Assembly: GCA_947464705.1 (NCBI GenBank)
Contig: CANHYD010000008.1
Coordinates: forward strand, 1 to 18,723
Direction of reading: 5' to 3'
Source: Verrucomicrobiota bacterium
GTDB taxonomy: Bacteria > Verrucomicrobiota > Verrucomicrobiia > Limisphaerales > UBA9464
Length of the DNA stretch: 18,723 nt
This document shows positions 1-6,944 of this stretch, piece by piece. Each line of letters begins with the position of its first letter. Position 1 is the first letter of the stretch. The notes beneath the pieces are model-generated. The model saw only the letters and a list, made by a program, of their open reading frames with translations, had not been told where the DNA came from and searched no databases. The position numbers were made by a program, and so were the translations under genes.

Positions 1-1
1 C

Positions 2-1000
2 CTGCCGAGTTTCATCGTACCGTTGCGCTCCATCAACATTCTCGGCATCGGTGGACTCCGCGAACTGCTGGATGGCAATGCGGAAGAGTCCTTTGTCCCG
101 AAGCCTGCCACCCCATGGGCTCCGCCTGAAATGGAGAGCCTTGAAGCACTCGTGGCTGACATCGAGCGCCAGGGCTTTGGCGTCGTTATGACGATGGGCA
201 AGGGCGGCGTCGGCAAGACCACCGTGGCTGCCGCCATTGCGGTGATGCTGGCGCGGCGTGGCCATGCCGTGCATTTGAGCACGACCGATCCGGCCGCACA
301 TGTGGCACAGACTTTGGCAGGCCAAGTGAGTGGACTGACGCTCAGCAAGATTGACCCCAAGACGGAGACAGAGGCGTATCAGGCGGAGGTCATGAACGCC
401 CAAGGCACGCAGATGGACGCGGCCGGACGCGCGTTGCTCGAAGAAGATTTGCGCTCGCCCTGTACGGAGGAAATCGCGGTGTTTCGCGCCTTCGCCCGCG
501 AGGTTGGAAACGGCACGAACCGTTTCGTTGTGCTCGATACCGCGCCCACGGGTCACACGCTCCTCCTTCTGGACGCGAGCGAGGCCTACAACCGCGAGTT
601 GCAACGTCAGTCCCGCAGCACGCAACCGGAGGCCGTCATGCGCCTGCTGGAGCGATTGCGCGATCCGGCTTTCACCCGAATTCTTCTGATCACGCTTCCC
701 GAGGCGACGCCCGTGCATGAAGCGGCGGCGTTGCAGGAAGATTTGCGACGCGCGCACATCGAACCGTTCGCGTGGGTCATCAATCAGAGTCTGCTCCAAA
801 GTGGTTCGTGCGACCCACTGCTGATACGTCGCGAGGAAGCCGAGCACCGTTATCTGCGCGAAGTGGTGGAGAAACACGCGACCCGAACCGCCTGGCTTCC
901 CTGGCAGGCGCAGGAGCCAACCGGTCCCGAGGCACTGGCCCGCTTGGCGGCCTCCAGCCTCCATTCGCTCAGCGCATCAGCACTGCCACTGCCCAGTTGA
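2..1000 (+). CDS. arsA: Arsenical pump-driving ATPase ArsA, C-terminal half (5' end outside the window)
   Basis: ArsA is the cytosolic ATPase that energises arsenite/antimonite extrusion through the membrane pump ArsB. The frame is open from base 2, so the N-terminal half lies upstream. What is visible matches the second (A2) half of the duplicated enzyme: a linker (INILGIGGLRELL), the P-loop GKGGVGKTT at nt 197-223, the DPAAH switch motif, the ArsA signature DTAPTGHTLLLLDA near nt 536-577, and a TLPE motif. The cysteine in RSPCTEEIAVF (TGC at nt 461) sits where the A2 metalloid-binding cysteine (C422 of the E. coli plasmid enzyme) is found. It ends normally at TGA. No other ars gene is in the window; arsR, arsD or a pump gene would have to lie upstream. 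The identification is firm; the full length cannot be judged. Confidence 0.95.
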   Translation: MPSFIVPLRSINILGIGGLRELLDGNAEESFVPKPATPWAPPEMESLEALVADIERQGFGVVMTMGKGGVGKTTVAAAIAVMLARRGHAVHLSTTDPAAHVAQTLAGQVSGLTLSKIDPKTETEAYQAEVMNAQGTQMDAAGRALLEEDLRSPCTEEIAVFRAFAREVGNGTNRFVVLDTAPTGHTLLLLDASEAYNRELQRQSRSTQPEAVMRLLERLRDPAFTRILLITLPEATPVHEAAALQEDLRRAHIEPFAWVINQSLLQSGSCDPLLIRREEAEHRYLREVVEKHATRTAWLPWQAQEPTGPEALARLAASSLHSLSASALPLPS

Positions 1001-1345
1001 AACACCTCGACTGGTTCGAGCATCCGCGGGTGCTGGGCTTCCGGCCGGTGCCCCTCCTCATGCTGTTCGCGACATGGTGATTCATCTTCGTCTTTCAGAC
1101 GGAGAACAGGCTAAAGAGTGGGTCAGCGGTGATCCGCGCGAGGACAGCGACGCGCCGTGCTACTGCGTCTGCGAAATCAGAACGCACCCTCCATTTGCTG
1201 GCGAGCCCGCGGTCGAACGTGTCGAGACCGTGTTTTCCATTGGGGCAGCGGCCGAACTCGCCATCGCCTCACAGGAAGCTCCCTTCTCGTAGGAAGAGAA
1301 GCGAGGCGAGGCGCAATCTCGTTGAATTGTTTCAGCCAAGATCAA
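1001..1345. other. 345-bp stretch with no supported gene
   Basis: This lies between the arsA stop and the end of the minus-strand membrane-protein gene. Several short open frames (60-77 codons) overlap here on both strands, but none shows a recognisable motif, hydrophobic segment or convincing start. I see no tRNA, no T-tailed hairpin and no long repeat. It could hold the arsA transcript end or the remains of a lost gene, but the sequence does not show which. Confidence 0.4.
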
Positions 1346-1900
1346 TCAGCGGTAAACCGTGACCGCCAGTGCTGAGATCAGAGCTCCCCAGACGACACCA
1401 GAAATACCCAACAGACGCACACGCCCCTCGGATTGCGCGCACCAAGCCAGCCAATCCCTCACTCGCCACGGGGAAACGGCCACCCAGATGGCCAGACTCA
1501 CCCAACCGTACATCCAGAGCGTCACCAGATACCTCCAGGGACTCGGGTGCCACCGTTGGGCATCCAAGGCCAGATCCGCAACAAGACACATCACGATGGC
1601 CAATCCCCGCACGGCCAGGTAGTCCCGAACAACAAAACAACTGGCCACTCCGATGGCGATGACTCCCCCCAGCAAGAACGGCCGGAACGCGGCGAAGTCC
1701 GATATCTCCGAGTTCTGCAAGTTCTGCTCAAACCACACACTTCCCAAGAGCATCAAAACTACCCCCACGGCCGTATTGCGATGGAACCCCCGCATCCAGG
1801 CGGCACAGGAGGCCGGCCGGAACACGGGCCAGAGGTGTCCCAGAAAACAACCCAGGCCCAGCACCAGGGAGACTTGCGACAAGGTCAGCGATAGCTTCAT
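1346..1900 (-). CDS. Six-helix integral membrane protein of unknown function
   Basis: The 184-residue product is very hydrophobic, with about six predicted transmembrane helices (roughly residues 6-25, 44-60, 70-91, 93-112, 121-142 and 163-183). Trp, Arg and short charged loops lie between them, including a WHPSPWRY loop before helix five. I recognise no catalytic motif and no named family. It starts with ATG; the bases before it (CCATTCGTCG) contain no Shine-Dalgarno sequence. It lies 136 bp downstream of the TIM-barrel gene on the same strand and could be co-transcribed with it. The consistent helix pattern argues that this is a real gene and not a shadow of the long plus-strand frame over it. 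Confidence 0.75.
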   Translation of the reverse strand: MKLSLTLSQVSLVLGLGCFLGHLWPVFRPASCAAWMRGFHRNTAVGVVLMLLGSVWFEQNLQNSEISDFAAFRPFLLGGVIAIGVASCFVVRDYLAVRGLAIVMCLVADLALDAQRWHPSPWRYLVTLWMYGWVSLAIWVAVSPWRVRDWLAWCAQSEGRVRLLGISGVVWGALISALAVTVYR

Positions 1901-2005
1901 CGACGAATGGGATCAGAGGATCAGGCAAAGCCCGGGCAAGGCGAGGGTAAAGAATCAGGCGGCACACAGGTTCGGCGGAACCGGAGTCCCAACGCACCCA
2001 GTCAC

Positions 2006-2017
2006 CCGAGCGCTCGG
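2006..2017. repeat. Perfect 12-bp palindrome after the TIM-barrel gene
   Basis: CCGAGCGCTCGG is fully self-complementary and begins about 20 bp past the stop codon of the minus-strand isomerase-like gene. It could form the stem of a transcript end, but no T-tract follows on the minus strand, so it is not called a terminator. Confidence 0.35.
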
Positions 2018-2036
2018 TGGACTCCATCGAGGACGC

Positions 2037-2945
2037 TCAATCCAAGAGTGGGCGCATCTCGTCCAGAATCTGAGGAACACGGACAAAAGGGTCCTCCTTG
2101 AATTCGTACTCCAATGCGACAAACCCTTGGTAGTGGGCATCCCGCAGGATCTTGAACGTGCGGGAATAATCGGCTTTCTCCACAGCGGACTTGCCGCCCA
2201 CATGGACCTTCCCCTTGAACTGAACGTTCACCGCCCACGGCGCGCACATGGCCAACTCGCGATAGGGATCGGTGGAATAGAAATTGCCCGTATCCAGATT
2301 GATTCCAACCCAGGGACTGCGGACGGCTTGAATGATTTCCACCAAGGATTCGGCACGACGGACAATGCCGCCGTGGTTTTCGACCCCCAGAAAAATACCC
2401 GCCTTGCCCGCTTCCTCACCGCATTCTTCCAAAGCAGCAATGGCGAGTTTGGCCGCCTCGGCCTCCGAGGTTCCGTGGGCACCGCCGGTGAACACGCGGA
2501 TATGCGGAGCGCCCAAAATGGCGGCCTTGCGAATCCATTCCTTGACCGAGGCGATCTCGGCATTGCGCTTCTCGCCGAGAGGATGACAGAAGTCGTTGCC
2601 CACGGCGGTGCCGCTAATTGTGACTCCGCGCAAATGAGCGTGGCGACGCACGTCCCGCAGATACTCATCGGTGACCTTTTCCGGAAAATAATAACTGGTC
2701 AGCTCTGCTCCCCCGCAGGCGTGATCCGCGCAGTAGTCCAAGAACCGCTTCATGTCCATACGGGCCGGGCTGCCATCCTTGCCCGCCTTGAATTGATCGC
2801 CGAACGAATAGGCCGCCAACGACAACCGCAAGCGCGAACGCGAGGACCGCACAAACGGCTCGACGGCCTGCAACGGGCTCATCCCCAAGGCACCCAGGGA
2901 TGCAGAAGCGACCAGAAACTGGCGGCGGCTCAGCGAAGTGGACAT
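2037..2945 (-). CDS. Tat-exported sugar phosphate isomerase/epimerase-like TIM-barrel protein
   Basis: The 302-residue product starts with a twin-arginine signal: SRRQFLVAS, then a hydrophobic run ending SPLQA near residue 27. The rest fits the xylose-isomerase-like (AP endonuclease 2) TIM barrel. A YSFGDQF segment follows strand one, VENHGG (E189) and NLDTGN (D218) are likely metal ligands, and ALEYE (E279/E281) closes the barrel. The family isomerises, epimerises or cleaves sugars and cyclitols with a divalent metal; the substrate here cannot be read from sequence. Export implies action in the periplasm or at the cell surface, and such exported versions are common in Planctomycetes and Verrucomicrobia. 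It starts divergently from the lipoprotein gene, and no Shine-Dalgarno sequence precedes the ATG. Confidence 0.88.
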   Translation of the reverse strand: MSTSLSRRQFLVASASLGALGMSPLQAVEPFVRSSRSRLRLSLAAYSFGDQFKAGKDGSPARMDMKRFLDYCADHACGGAELTSYYFPEKVTDEYLRDVRRHAHLRGVTISGTAVGNDFCHPLGEKRNAEIASVKEWIRKAAILGAPHIRVFTGGAHGTSEAEAAKLAIAALEECGEEAGKAGIFLGVENHGGIVRRAESLVEIIQAVRSPWVGINLDTGNFYSTDPYRELAMCAPWAVNVQFKGKVHVGGKSAVEKADYSRTFKILRDAHYQGFVALEYEFKEDPFVRVPQILDEMRPLLD

Positions 2946-3111
2946 GATGGCGACGCTAGAGGATGTGCCGGGAATGCGGCAAGGCTGCTGTATTCGAGAC
3001 TCGACTCTCAGCCCCGCCTCTCAGACCGCTCCCCGCGATCATCCAGAGCCCCTTCATGCAAAGCCCCCAACCGGGTGTTGTCCCGAATCGGATCCTCCGC
3101 AATATTGGGGC

Positions 3112-3627
3112 ATGGATCCTCGGAACTTTCACGGATGGACCGGGCTCGTCCACCGACCGCAGCCCTGGCTGCTGTTTGGGTTGCTCTTGGGATTGCTCGT
3201 CACCGGGTGTTCTCCCGAGTCGCCACCACCCACAGCCGAAGAAACCGGCAAGGTGCTCCAGGAGGCGGGGGAACGGATCCAGCAGGGAGCGAAATCGGCC
3301 GCAGCCGCAGCCCGTGAAACCGCCCACGAAGCCACGCACACCGCTGAGTCGTTGGCCAAGCACGCCGCAGAAGAGACACGCCGCATCACTGAAGCCGCCG
3401 TCCACAGCGAAACGGCCCAGCGACTCAAGACAGCGAGCACCAACGCCTTCCAACAAATCCGCACCCAAGCCCAGGCCGGAGCCACGGCCGCCCGTGCGCA
3501 GGCAGAACGGACCTTCAAGGAGGCCTCGGAACTCGCGACCCAGGCCGCTGAAAAAGCCCAAGAACAGGGGCGAAAGTTGGCTGATAAAACCCGGGAAGCC
3601 CTCGGCAGTTCAGCCCCCAAACCGTGA
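3112..3627 (+). CDS. Alanine-rich helical lipoprotein
   Basis: The frame is open further upstream, but ATG 3112 puts a lipoprotein signal at the N-terminus: basic/polar start, hydrophobic core LLFGLLLGLL, lipobox LVTG then Cys33. The earlier part of the frame would overlap the divergent gene and is rejected. After a Pro-rich spacer the mature chain (about residues 42-165) is almost entirely charged and alanine-rich, with repeating TA/EA/AAEK units. It should form a long amphipathic helix or coiled coil, resembling LEA-like or murein-lipoprotein-like rods. No enzyme motif is present. It is probably anchored in a membrane facing the periplasm. It precedes the ABC ATPase gene by 48 bp and may share its transcript. 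Function is unknown. Confidence 0.75.
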   Translation: MDPRNFHGWTGLVHRPQPWLLFGLLLGLLVTGCSPESPPPTAEETGKVLQEAGERIQQGAKSAAAAARETAHEATHTAESLAKHAAEETRRITEAAVHSETAQRLKTASTNAFQQIRTQAQAGATAARAQAERTFKEASELATQAAEKAQEQGRKLADKTREALGSSAPKP

Positions 3628-3675
3628 CTCCGTAGGGCTCCTTTCGTGGGGTTCCGCCCATCGCCCGTCCCTCCC

Positions 3676-4623
3676 ATGCCCTTGCTTGAGATCCGCAATC
3701 TCCGCATCGACTTCGGTACCCACCGGGTCGTTGACGAGGTCTCCCTGTCGCTCGATGCCGGAAAAACCTATTGCCTCGTGGGTGAAAGCGGCTGCGGCAA
3801 GAGCGTCACCGCTCTGAGCATCGCCCGGTTGTTGGCCACCCCACCGGCCAGCCATCCCCGGGGCCAAATTCTCTGGGAGGGGCACGATGTGCTGACCATG
3901 AACCCGCAACAATTGCAACGGATCCGCGGAGGCCACGTGGGCTATGTTTTTCAGGAACCCGGCGCCTCCTTAAATCCGGTGATGCGGATCGGCACCCAGA
4001 TCCGCGAATCCCTGGCCCATCACCGCCCCCAGTTCGCCAACGACGCGGAGGTCATCCGTCTCCTAAGACTCGTGGGCATTCCCGCCCCCGAGACGCGACT
4101 GAAGGCCTATCCCCACCAACTCTCCGGCGGCATGCAGCAGCGCGTGATGATCGCCATGGGTCTGGCTCCTCAACCGAAGTTGCTCATCGCCGACGAACCG
4201 ACCACCGCCTTGGATGTCACCGTGCAGGCCCAGATCATTGAACTGCTCCGGGACCTCCAGCGCCAACTCGGCATGGCTCTTTTGCTCATCACCCACAATC
4301 TGGGTCTGGTGGGCGACATCGCCGACCGGGTCGGTGTGATGTACGCCGGGCAAATCGTGGAAGAAGGCAACGCACTCGACGTGCTCCAGCGCCCGCGTCA
4401 CCCCTACACACAGGCCTTGTTGAGGTCAGTTCCGGAACTCGGGAGTGCGGGCCGCCGGCTGGAGAGCATCCCGGGAACCGTGCCCCGGCCCGGCGACTGG
4501 CCGACGGGCTGCCGCTTTGCGCCTCGCTGTCCGAAGGCTCGTTCCGAGTGTTCTGTCGGGCCTATCGATTGGAATCCCGGCGGCATCGACCATGCGGTGC
4601 GTTGCCCTCACGCCGAGGCCTGA
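3676..4623 (+). CDS. Oligopeptide/dipeptide ABC transporter ATPase, DppD/OppD type
   Basis: This is one of two nucleotide-binding subunits of a peptide (or nickel/opine) importer, bound to the inner face of the inner membrane. From ATG 3676 (315 aa): Walker A GESGCGKS 36-43, Q-loop Gln93, signature LSGGMQQ 149-155, Walker B LLIADEP with Glu174, and switch His207. The C-terminal oligopeptide-transporter extension begins at HPYTQALL and carries four cysteines (279, 285, 292, 310), a set typical of this family. An in-frame GTG at 3646 would add ten residues; ATG 3676 is preferred because the domain begins directly after it. The bases before the ATG (CGTCCCTCCC) are pyrimidines, with no Shine-Dalgarno sequence. 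The partner ATPase starts 7 bp after the stop. Confidence 0.93.
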   Translation: MPLLEIRNLRIDFGTHRVVDEVSLSLDAGKTYCLVGESGCGKSVTALSIARLLATPPASHPRGQILWEGHDVLTMNPQQLQRIRGGHVGYVFQEPGASLNPVMRIGTQIRESLAHHRPQFANDAEVIRLLRLVGIPAPETRLKAYPHQLSGGMQQRVMIAMGLAPQPKLLIADEPTTALDVTVQAQIIELLRDLQRQLGMALLLITHNLGLVGDIADRVGVMYAGQIVEEGNALDVLQRPRHPYTQALLRSVPELGSAGRRLESIPGTVPRPGDWPTGCRFAPRCPKARSECSVGPIDWNPGGIDHAVRCPHAEA

Positions 4624-4630
4624 TCTCCCC

Positions 4631-5602
4631 ATGAGCCCCACCCCACTGCTCCGCGTCGAAAATCTTCGGGTTCACTTTCCAGTGCAGCGGAGTCTCTTCT
4701 CCAAGCCGGAAGCCTGGGTGCGCGCTGTCGAGAACGTCAGCTTCACTCTGAGAACCGGCGAAACCATCGGACTCCTCGGTGAGAGCGGTTGCGGCAAGAC
4801 CACTTTGGGTCGGGCTATCCTCCGACTGGGGCCCGTGACCGCAGGTTCCATTCACTTCGACGGGACCGACATCACCCATCTCGAGGGGCGAGCCCTGCGC
4901 GAGCACCGGCGCCGATTTCAGATGATCTTTCAGGATCCCTTCAGCTCCCTGAACCCGCGCTTCACCGCAGGACAAATCGTCGGAGAAGCCCTCGAGATTC
5001 ATCATCTCGTGAAGGATTCGGCCGCGCGGGACCGCCGAATTAGCGAGTTACTGGAGTCGGTGGGCTTGGATCCTCGGCTGGCCGACCGATTTCCGCATGA
5101 GTTCAGCGGTGGACAGCGGCAACGCATCGGCATCGCCCGGGCCCTTGCCGTGGAACCTCAACTCATCGTGTGCGACGAACCGGTCAGCGCCTTGGATGTC
5201 AGCGTTCAAGCTCAGGTCGTCAACCTGCTGCAAGACCTCCAAAAACAACGCGGCTTGGCCTACTTGTTCATTTCGCATGACCTGGCCGTGGTCGAGCATC
5301 TCGCCCACCGGATCCTGGTGATGTACCTCGGACAAGTGATGGAAGAGGCGCCTGCTGGGGGCCTCAGCCAGCAACCACTCCACCCCTACAGCCAGGCTCT
5401 CATCTCGGCGGTTCCCACGGTCGATACCGCCTCGAAGCGGCGGCGCATCGTGCTTTCGGGCGATCCTCCCTCTCCGCTGTCGCCCCCCACGGGCTGCCCG
5501 TTTCACCCCCGCTGTCCGGTCGCGCAACCCCGATGTCGCACTGAAACTCCCATGCTGCGGGATCTGGGCGAGGGCCGGCGCGTGGCCTGCCACCTGGTCT
5601 AA
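4631..5602 (+). CDS. Oligopeptide/dipeptide ABC transporter ATPase, DppF/OppF type
   Basis: This is the second nucleotide-binding subunit, expected to pair with the product of the preceding gene. From ATG 4631 (323 aa): Walker A GESGCGKT 50-57, Q-loop Gln101 in MIFQDPFSSLNPR, signature FSGGQRQ 158-164, Walker B LIVCDEP with Glu183, and switch His216. The C-terminal extension starts at HPYSQALI and has cysteines 289, 295, 302 and 320. Between strand and P-loop it has the longer HFPVQRSLFSKPEAWVRAV insert usual for F-type subunits. The frame is open upstream inside the previous gene, but the family start fits ATG 4631, 7 bp after the upstream stop. No permease or substrate-binding gene follows. 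Confidence 0.94.
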   Translation: MSPTPLLRVENLRVHFPVQRSLFSKPEAWVRAVENVSFTLRTGETIGLLGESGCGKTTLGRAILRLGPVTAGSIHFDGTDITHLEGRALREHRRRFQMIFQDPFSSLNPRFTAGQIVGEALEIHHLVKDSAARDRRISELLESVGLDPRLADRFPHEFSGGQRQRIGIARALAVEPQLIVCDEPVSALDVSVQAQVVNLLQDLQKQRGLAYLFISHDLAVVEHLAHRILVMYLGQVMEEAPAGGLSQQPLHPYSQALISAVPTVDTASKRRRIVLSGDPPSPLSPPTGCPFHPRCPVAQPRCRTETPMLRDLGEGRRVACHLV

Positions 5603-5642
5603 CCGGCCCCTCAAAACCAGCAGTTCACCCCAGACTACCCGC

Positions 5643-5669
5643 ATTCGACCCCAAAGGTGGGGTTTGAAT
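5643..5669 (+). promoter_or_regulatory. Hairpin 1 in the leader of the outer-membrane protein gene
   Basis: ACCCC (5648-5652) pairs with GGGGT (5659-5663) around a six-base loop. The stem can continue with ATTC (5643-5646) pairing GAAT (5666-5669) across a small internal loop. It lies between the ABC ATPase stop and the barrel gene. It could end the ABC transcript or be a leader structure. There is no T-tract after it, so intrinsic termination is not shown. Confidence 0.4.
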
Positions 5670-5672
5670 GAA

Positions 5673-5688
5673 GACTGTGCCTACAGTC
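5673..5688 (+). promoter_or_regulatory. Hairpin 2, directly before the outer-membrane protein start
   Basis: GACTGT (5673-5678) and ACAGTC (5683-5688) form a perfect six-base-pair stem with a GCCT loop. It ends seven bases before the ATG at 5696, where a Shine-Dalgarno sequence would normally lie. If transcribed it would be in the 5' leader and could affect ribosome access. It stands four bases after hairpin 1. Confidence 0.4.
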
Positions 5689-5695
5689 GGTTGCA

Positions 5696-6853
5696 ATGAA
5701 TCGATCACCCTCCATTGCCCAATCCGCCACCGCTCTGGCTTCTGTCGCCTGGTGCCTGCAGGCCATTGTGCCCGAACAAGCCCAAGCTCAAGGCTGCGTC
5801 GCCGTCCGCGGCGGGGGCATGTGCACCATGAACCACGCGGGCCTGGGAGAGAACGCCGCCGAACACGGCCCTTGGCTGGCCTCGGTGGGCTACCGATTCT
5901 TCAAGTCGGACCGTCACTTCATCGGCGGCAATGAATCCCGGAATGCCGCCGGCCTGAATCGCTTTGAACAAGGCACCGAAGTCATCAACTACTCGCAGTT
6001 CATTGACACCAGCCTCGCCTACCAGTTCACCCCTCAGTGGTCGGCGACTTTGGTGCTGCCGTGGGTGCACCACACCCGCTCGGCCCCGTACGAGCACAGC
6101 GGTGTCCGGCGCGACACCAGCGCCATGGGCATGGGCGATATTCGAGCGGTGGCAGGCTACTGGATCTGGGATCCGAAGACCCAGCCCAAGGGCAATCTGC
6201 AAATCAGCATCGGCGGCAAGGCTCCGAGTGGCGACTATCAGGCCGACGACCTCTTCTTCCAGGACCAGGACCCCACCGCAGGCGTCAATATCCAACCCGT
6301 CCGCCGCAACGTCGACCAGTCGATCCAGCCGGGTGACGGCGGGTGGGGCGTGTCGTGGGAACTCAATGGATACCGCGAGCTGCTGCCCGGCTTCTTTGCC
6401 TACGGGCAGGCCTTCTACCTGTTCAACCCGCAAAATGTGAACGGCGTGAAGAGCCCCACCGCACGGAGCGATGCAGGCCCCCGCGTCAACGGGGTCAATG
6501 TCGACAACGGCATGTCGATCACCGACCAGTACCTCTTCCGGGCCGGTTTTTCCTACGTGGTGAGCAAAAAGCACAACCTGATGGTCTCCCTGGGCGGCCG
6601 CATGGAGGGCATCCCCGTGGAGGACCTCAATGGCAACGCGGGCGACGAGGAAGGTTTTCGTCGCCCGGGCTATTCCATCGCCATTGACCCAGGCATCAAC
6701 TGGATGCCCGGCAAATGGAACGTCTCGGTGAATGTCCCTTGGCGTCTGGACGCCCAGCGCGAGCGCAGCTACTGGAACCTGCAGAAGGGCACCCGTGGCG
6801 ACGCGGCCTTCGCCGACTATCTCGTGACCTTGTCTGTTTCCCGAACGTTCTGA
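5696..6853 (+). CDS. Outer-membrane beta-barrel protein
   Basis: The 385-residue product begins with a Sec signal peptide; cleavage is likely near AQA-QG at about residue 32. The mature chain has alternating, Trp/Tyr-rich strands typical of a barrel (for example TPQWSATLVLPWVHHT and WNVSVNVPWRL), glycine-rich turns, and a C-terminal strand ending in Phe (VTLSVSRTF), the usual outer-membrane assembly signal. It resembles the broad class of transporter-like barrels grouped with the phenol-degradation MetA barrel family. Two cysteines (C34 and C43, in GCVAVRGGGMC) sit at the mature N-terminus and may form a disulfide or bind a ligand. The substrate is unknown. Tandem hairpins precede it and it converges on flhA. 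Beta-barrel is confident; transport role is inferred. Confidence 0.8.
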   Translation: MNRSPSIAQSATALASVAWCLQAIVPEQAQAQGCVAVRGGGMCTMNHAGLGENAAEHGPWLASVGYRFFKSDRHFIGGNESRNAAGLNRFEQGTEVINYSQFIDTSLAYQFTPQWSATLVLPWVHHTRSAPYEHSGVRRDTSAMGMGDIRAVAGYWIWDPKTQPKGNLQISIGGKAPSGDYQADDLFFQDQDPTAGVNIQPVRRNVDQSIQPGDGGWGVSWELNGYRELLPGFFAYGQAFYLFNPQNVNGVKSPTARSDAGPRVNGVNVDNGMSITDQYLFRAGFSYVVSKKHNLMVSLGGRMEGIPVEDLNGNAGDEEGFRRPGYSIAIDPGINWMPGKWNVSVNVPWRLDAQRERSYWNLQKGTRGDAAFADYLVTLSVSRTF

Positions 6854-6893
6854 CGCGGCAACAAGTTCTCGAACTCTTCAGCCAACCCACGCG

Positions 6894-6917
6894 GGGGACC
6901 GTGGAGACACGGTCCCC
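6894..6917. terminator. Perfect 10-bp hairpin between convergent genes, likely bidirectional transcript end
   Basis: GGGGACCGTG (6894-6903) and CACGGTCCCC (6908-6917) pair without mismatch around a GAGA loop, which is a stable GNRA tetraloop on the plus-strand RNA. It lies 40 bp after the barrel gene stop and 27 bp after the flhA stop on the other strand. No T-run follows on either side, so it may stop transcription only with help or protect 3' ends. Confidence 0.6.
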
Positions 6918-6944
6918 GTTCCCGGGTCCTCAATTGACAGGGAA

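Noticed and set aside
1074..1292. Possible small gene after arsA
   Set aside because: 72 codons, competing frames on both strands, no Shine-Dalgarno sequence, motif or hydrophobic pattern.
2938..3111. Upstream extension of the alanine-rich lipoprotein frame
   Set aside because: It would overlap the divergent TIM-barrel start and bury the lipoprotein signal 90 residues inside the protein; ATG 3112 explains the signal.
1653..3317. 554-codon plus-strand open frame
   Set aside because: It lies antisense to the membrane protein and TIM-barrel genes, shows no domain pattern, and is rich in Arg, Gly and His as expected of a shadow frame in GC-rich DNA. The opposite-strand proteins have clear features.
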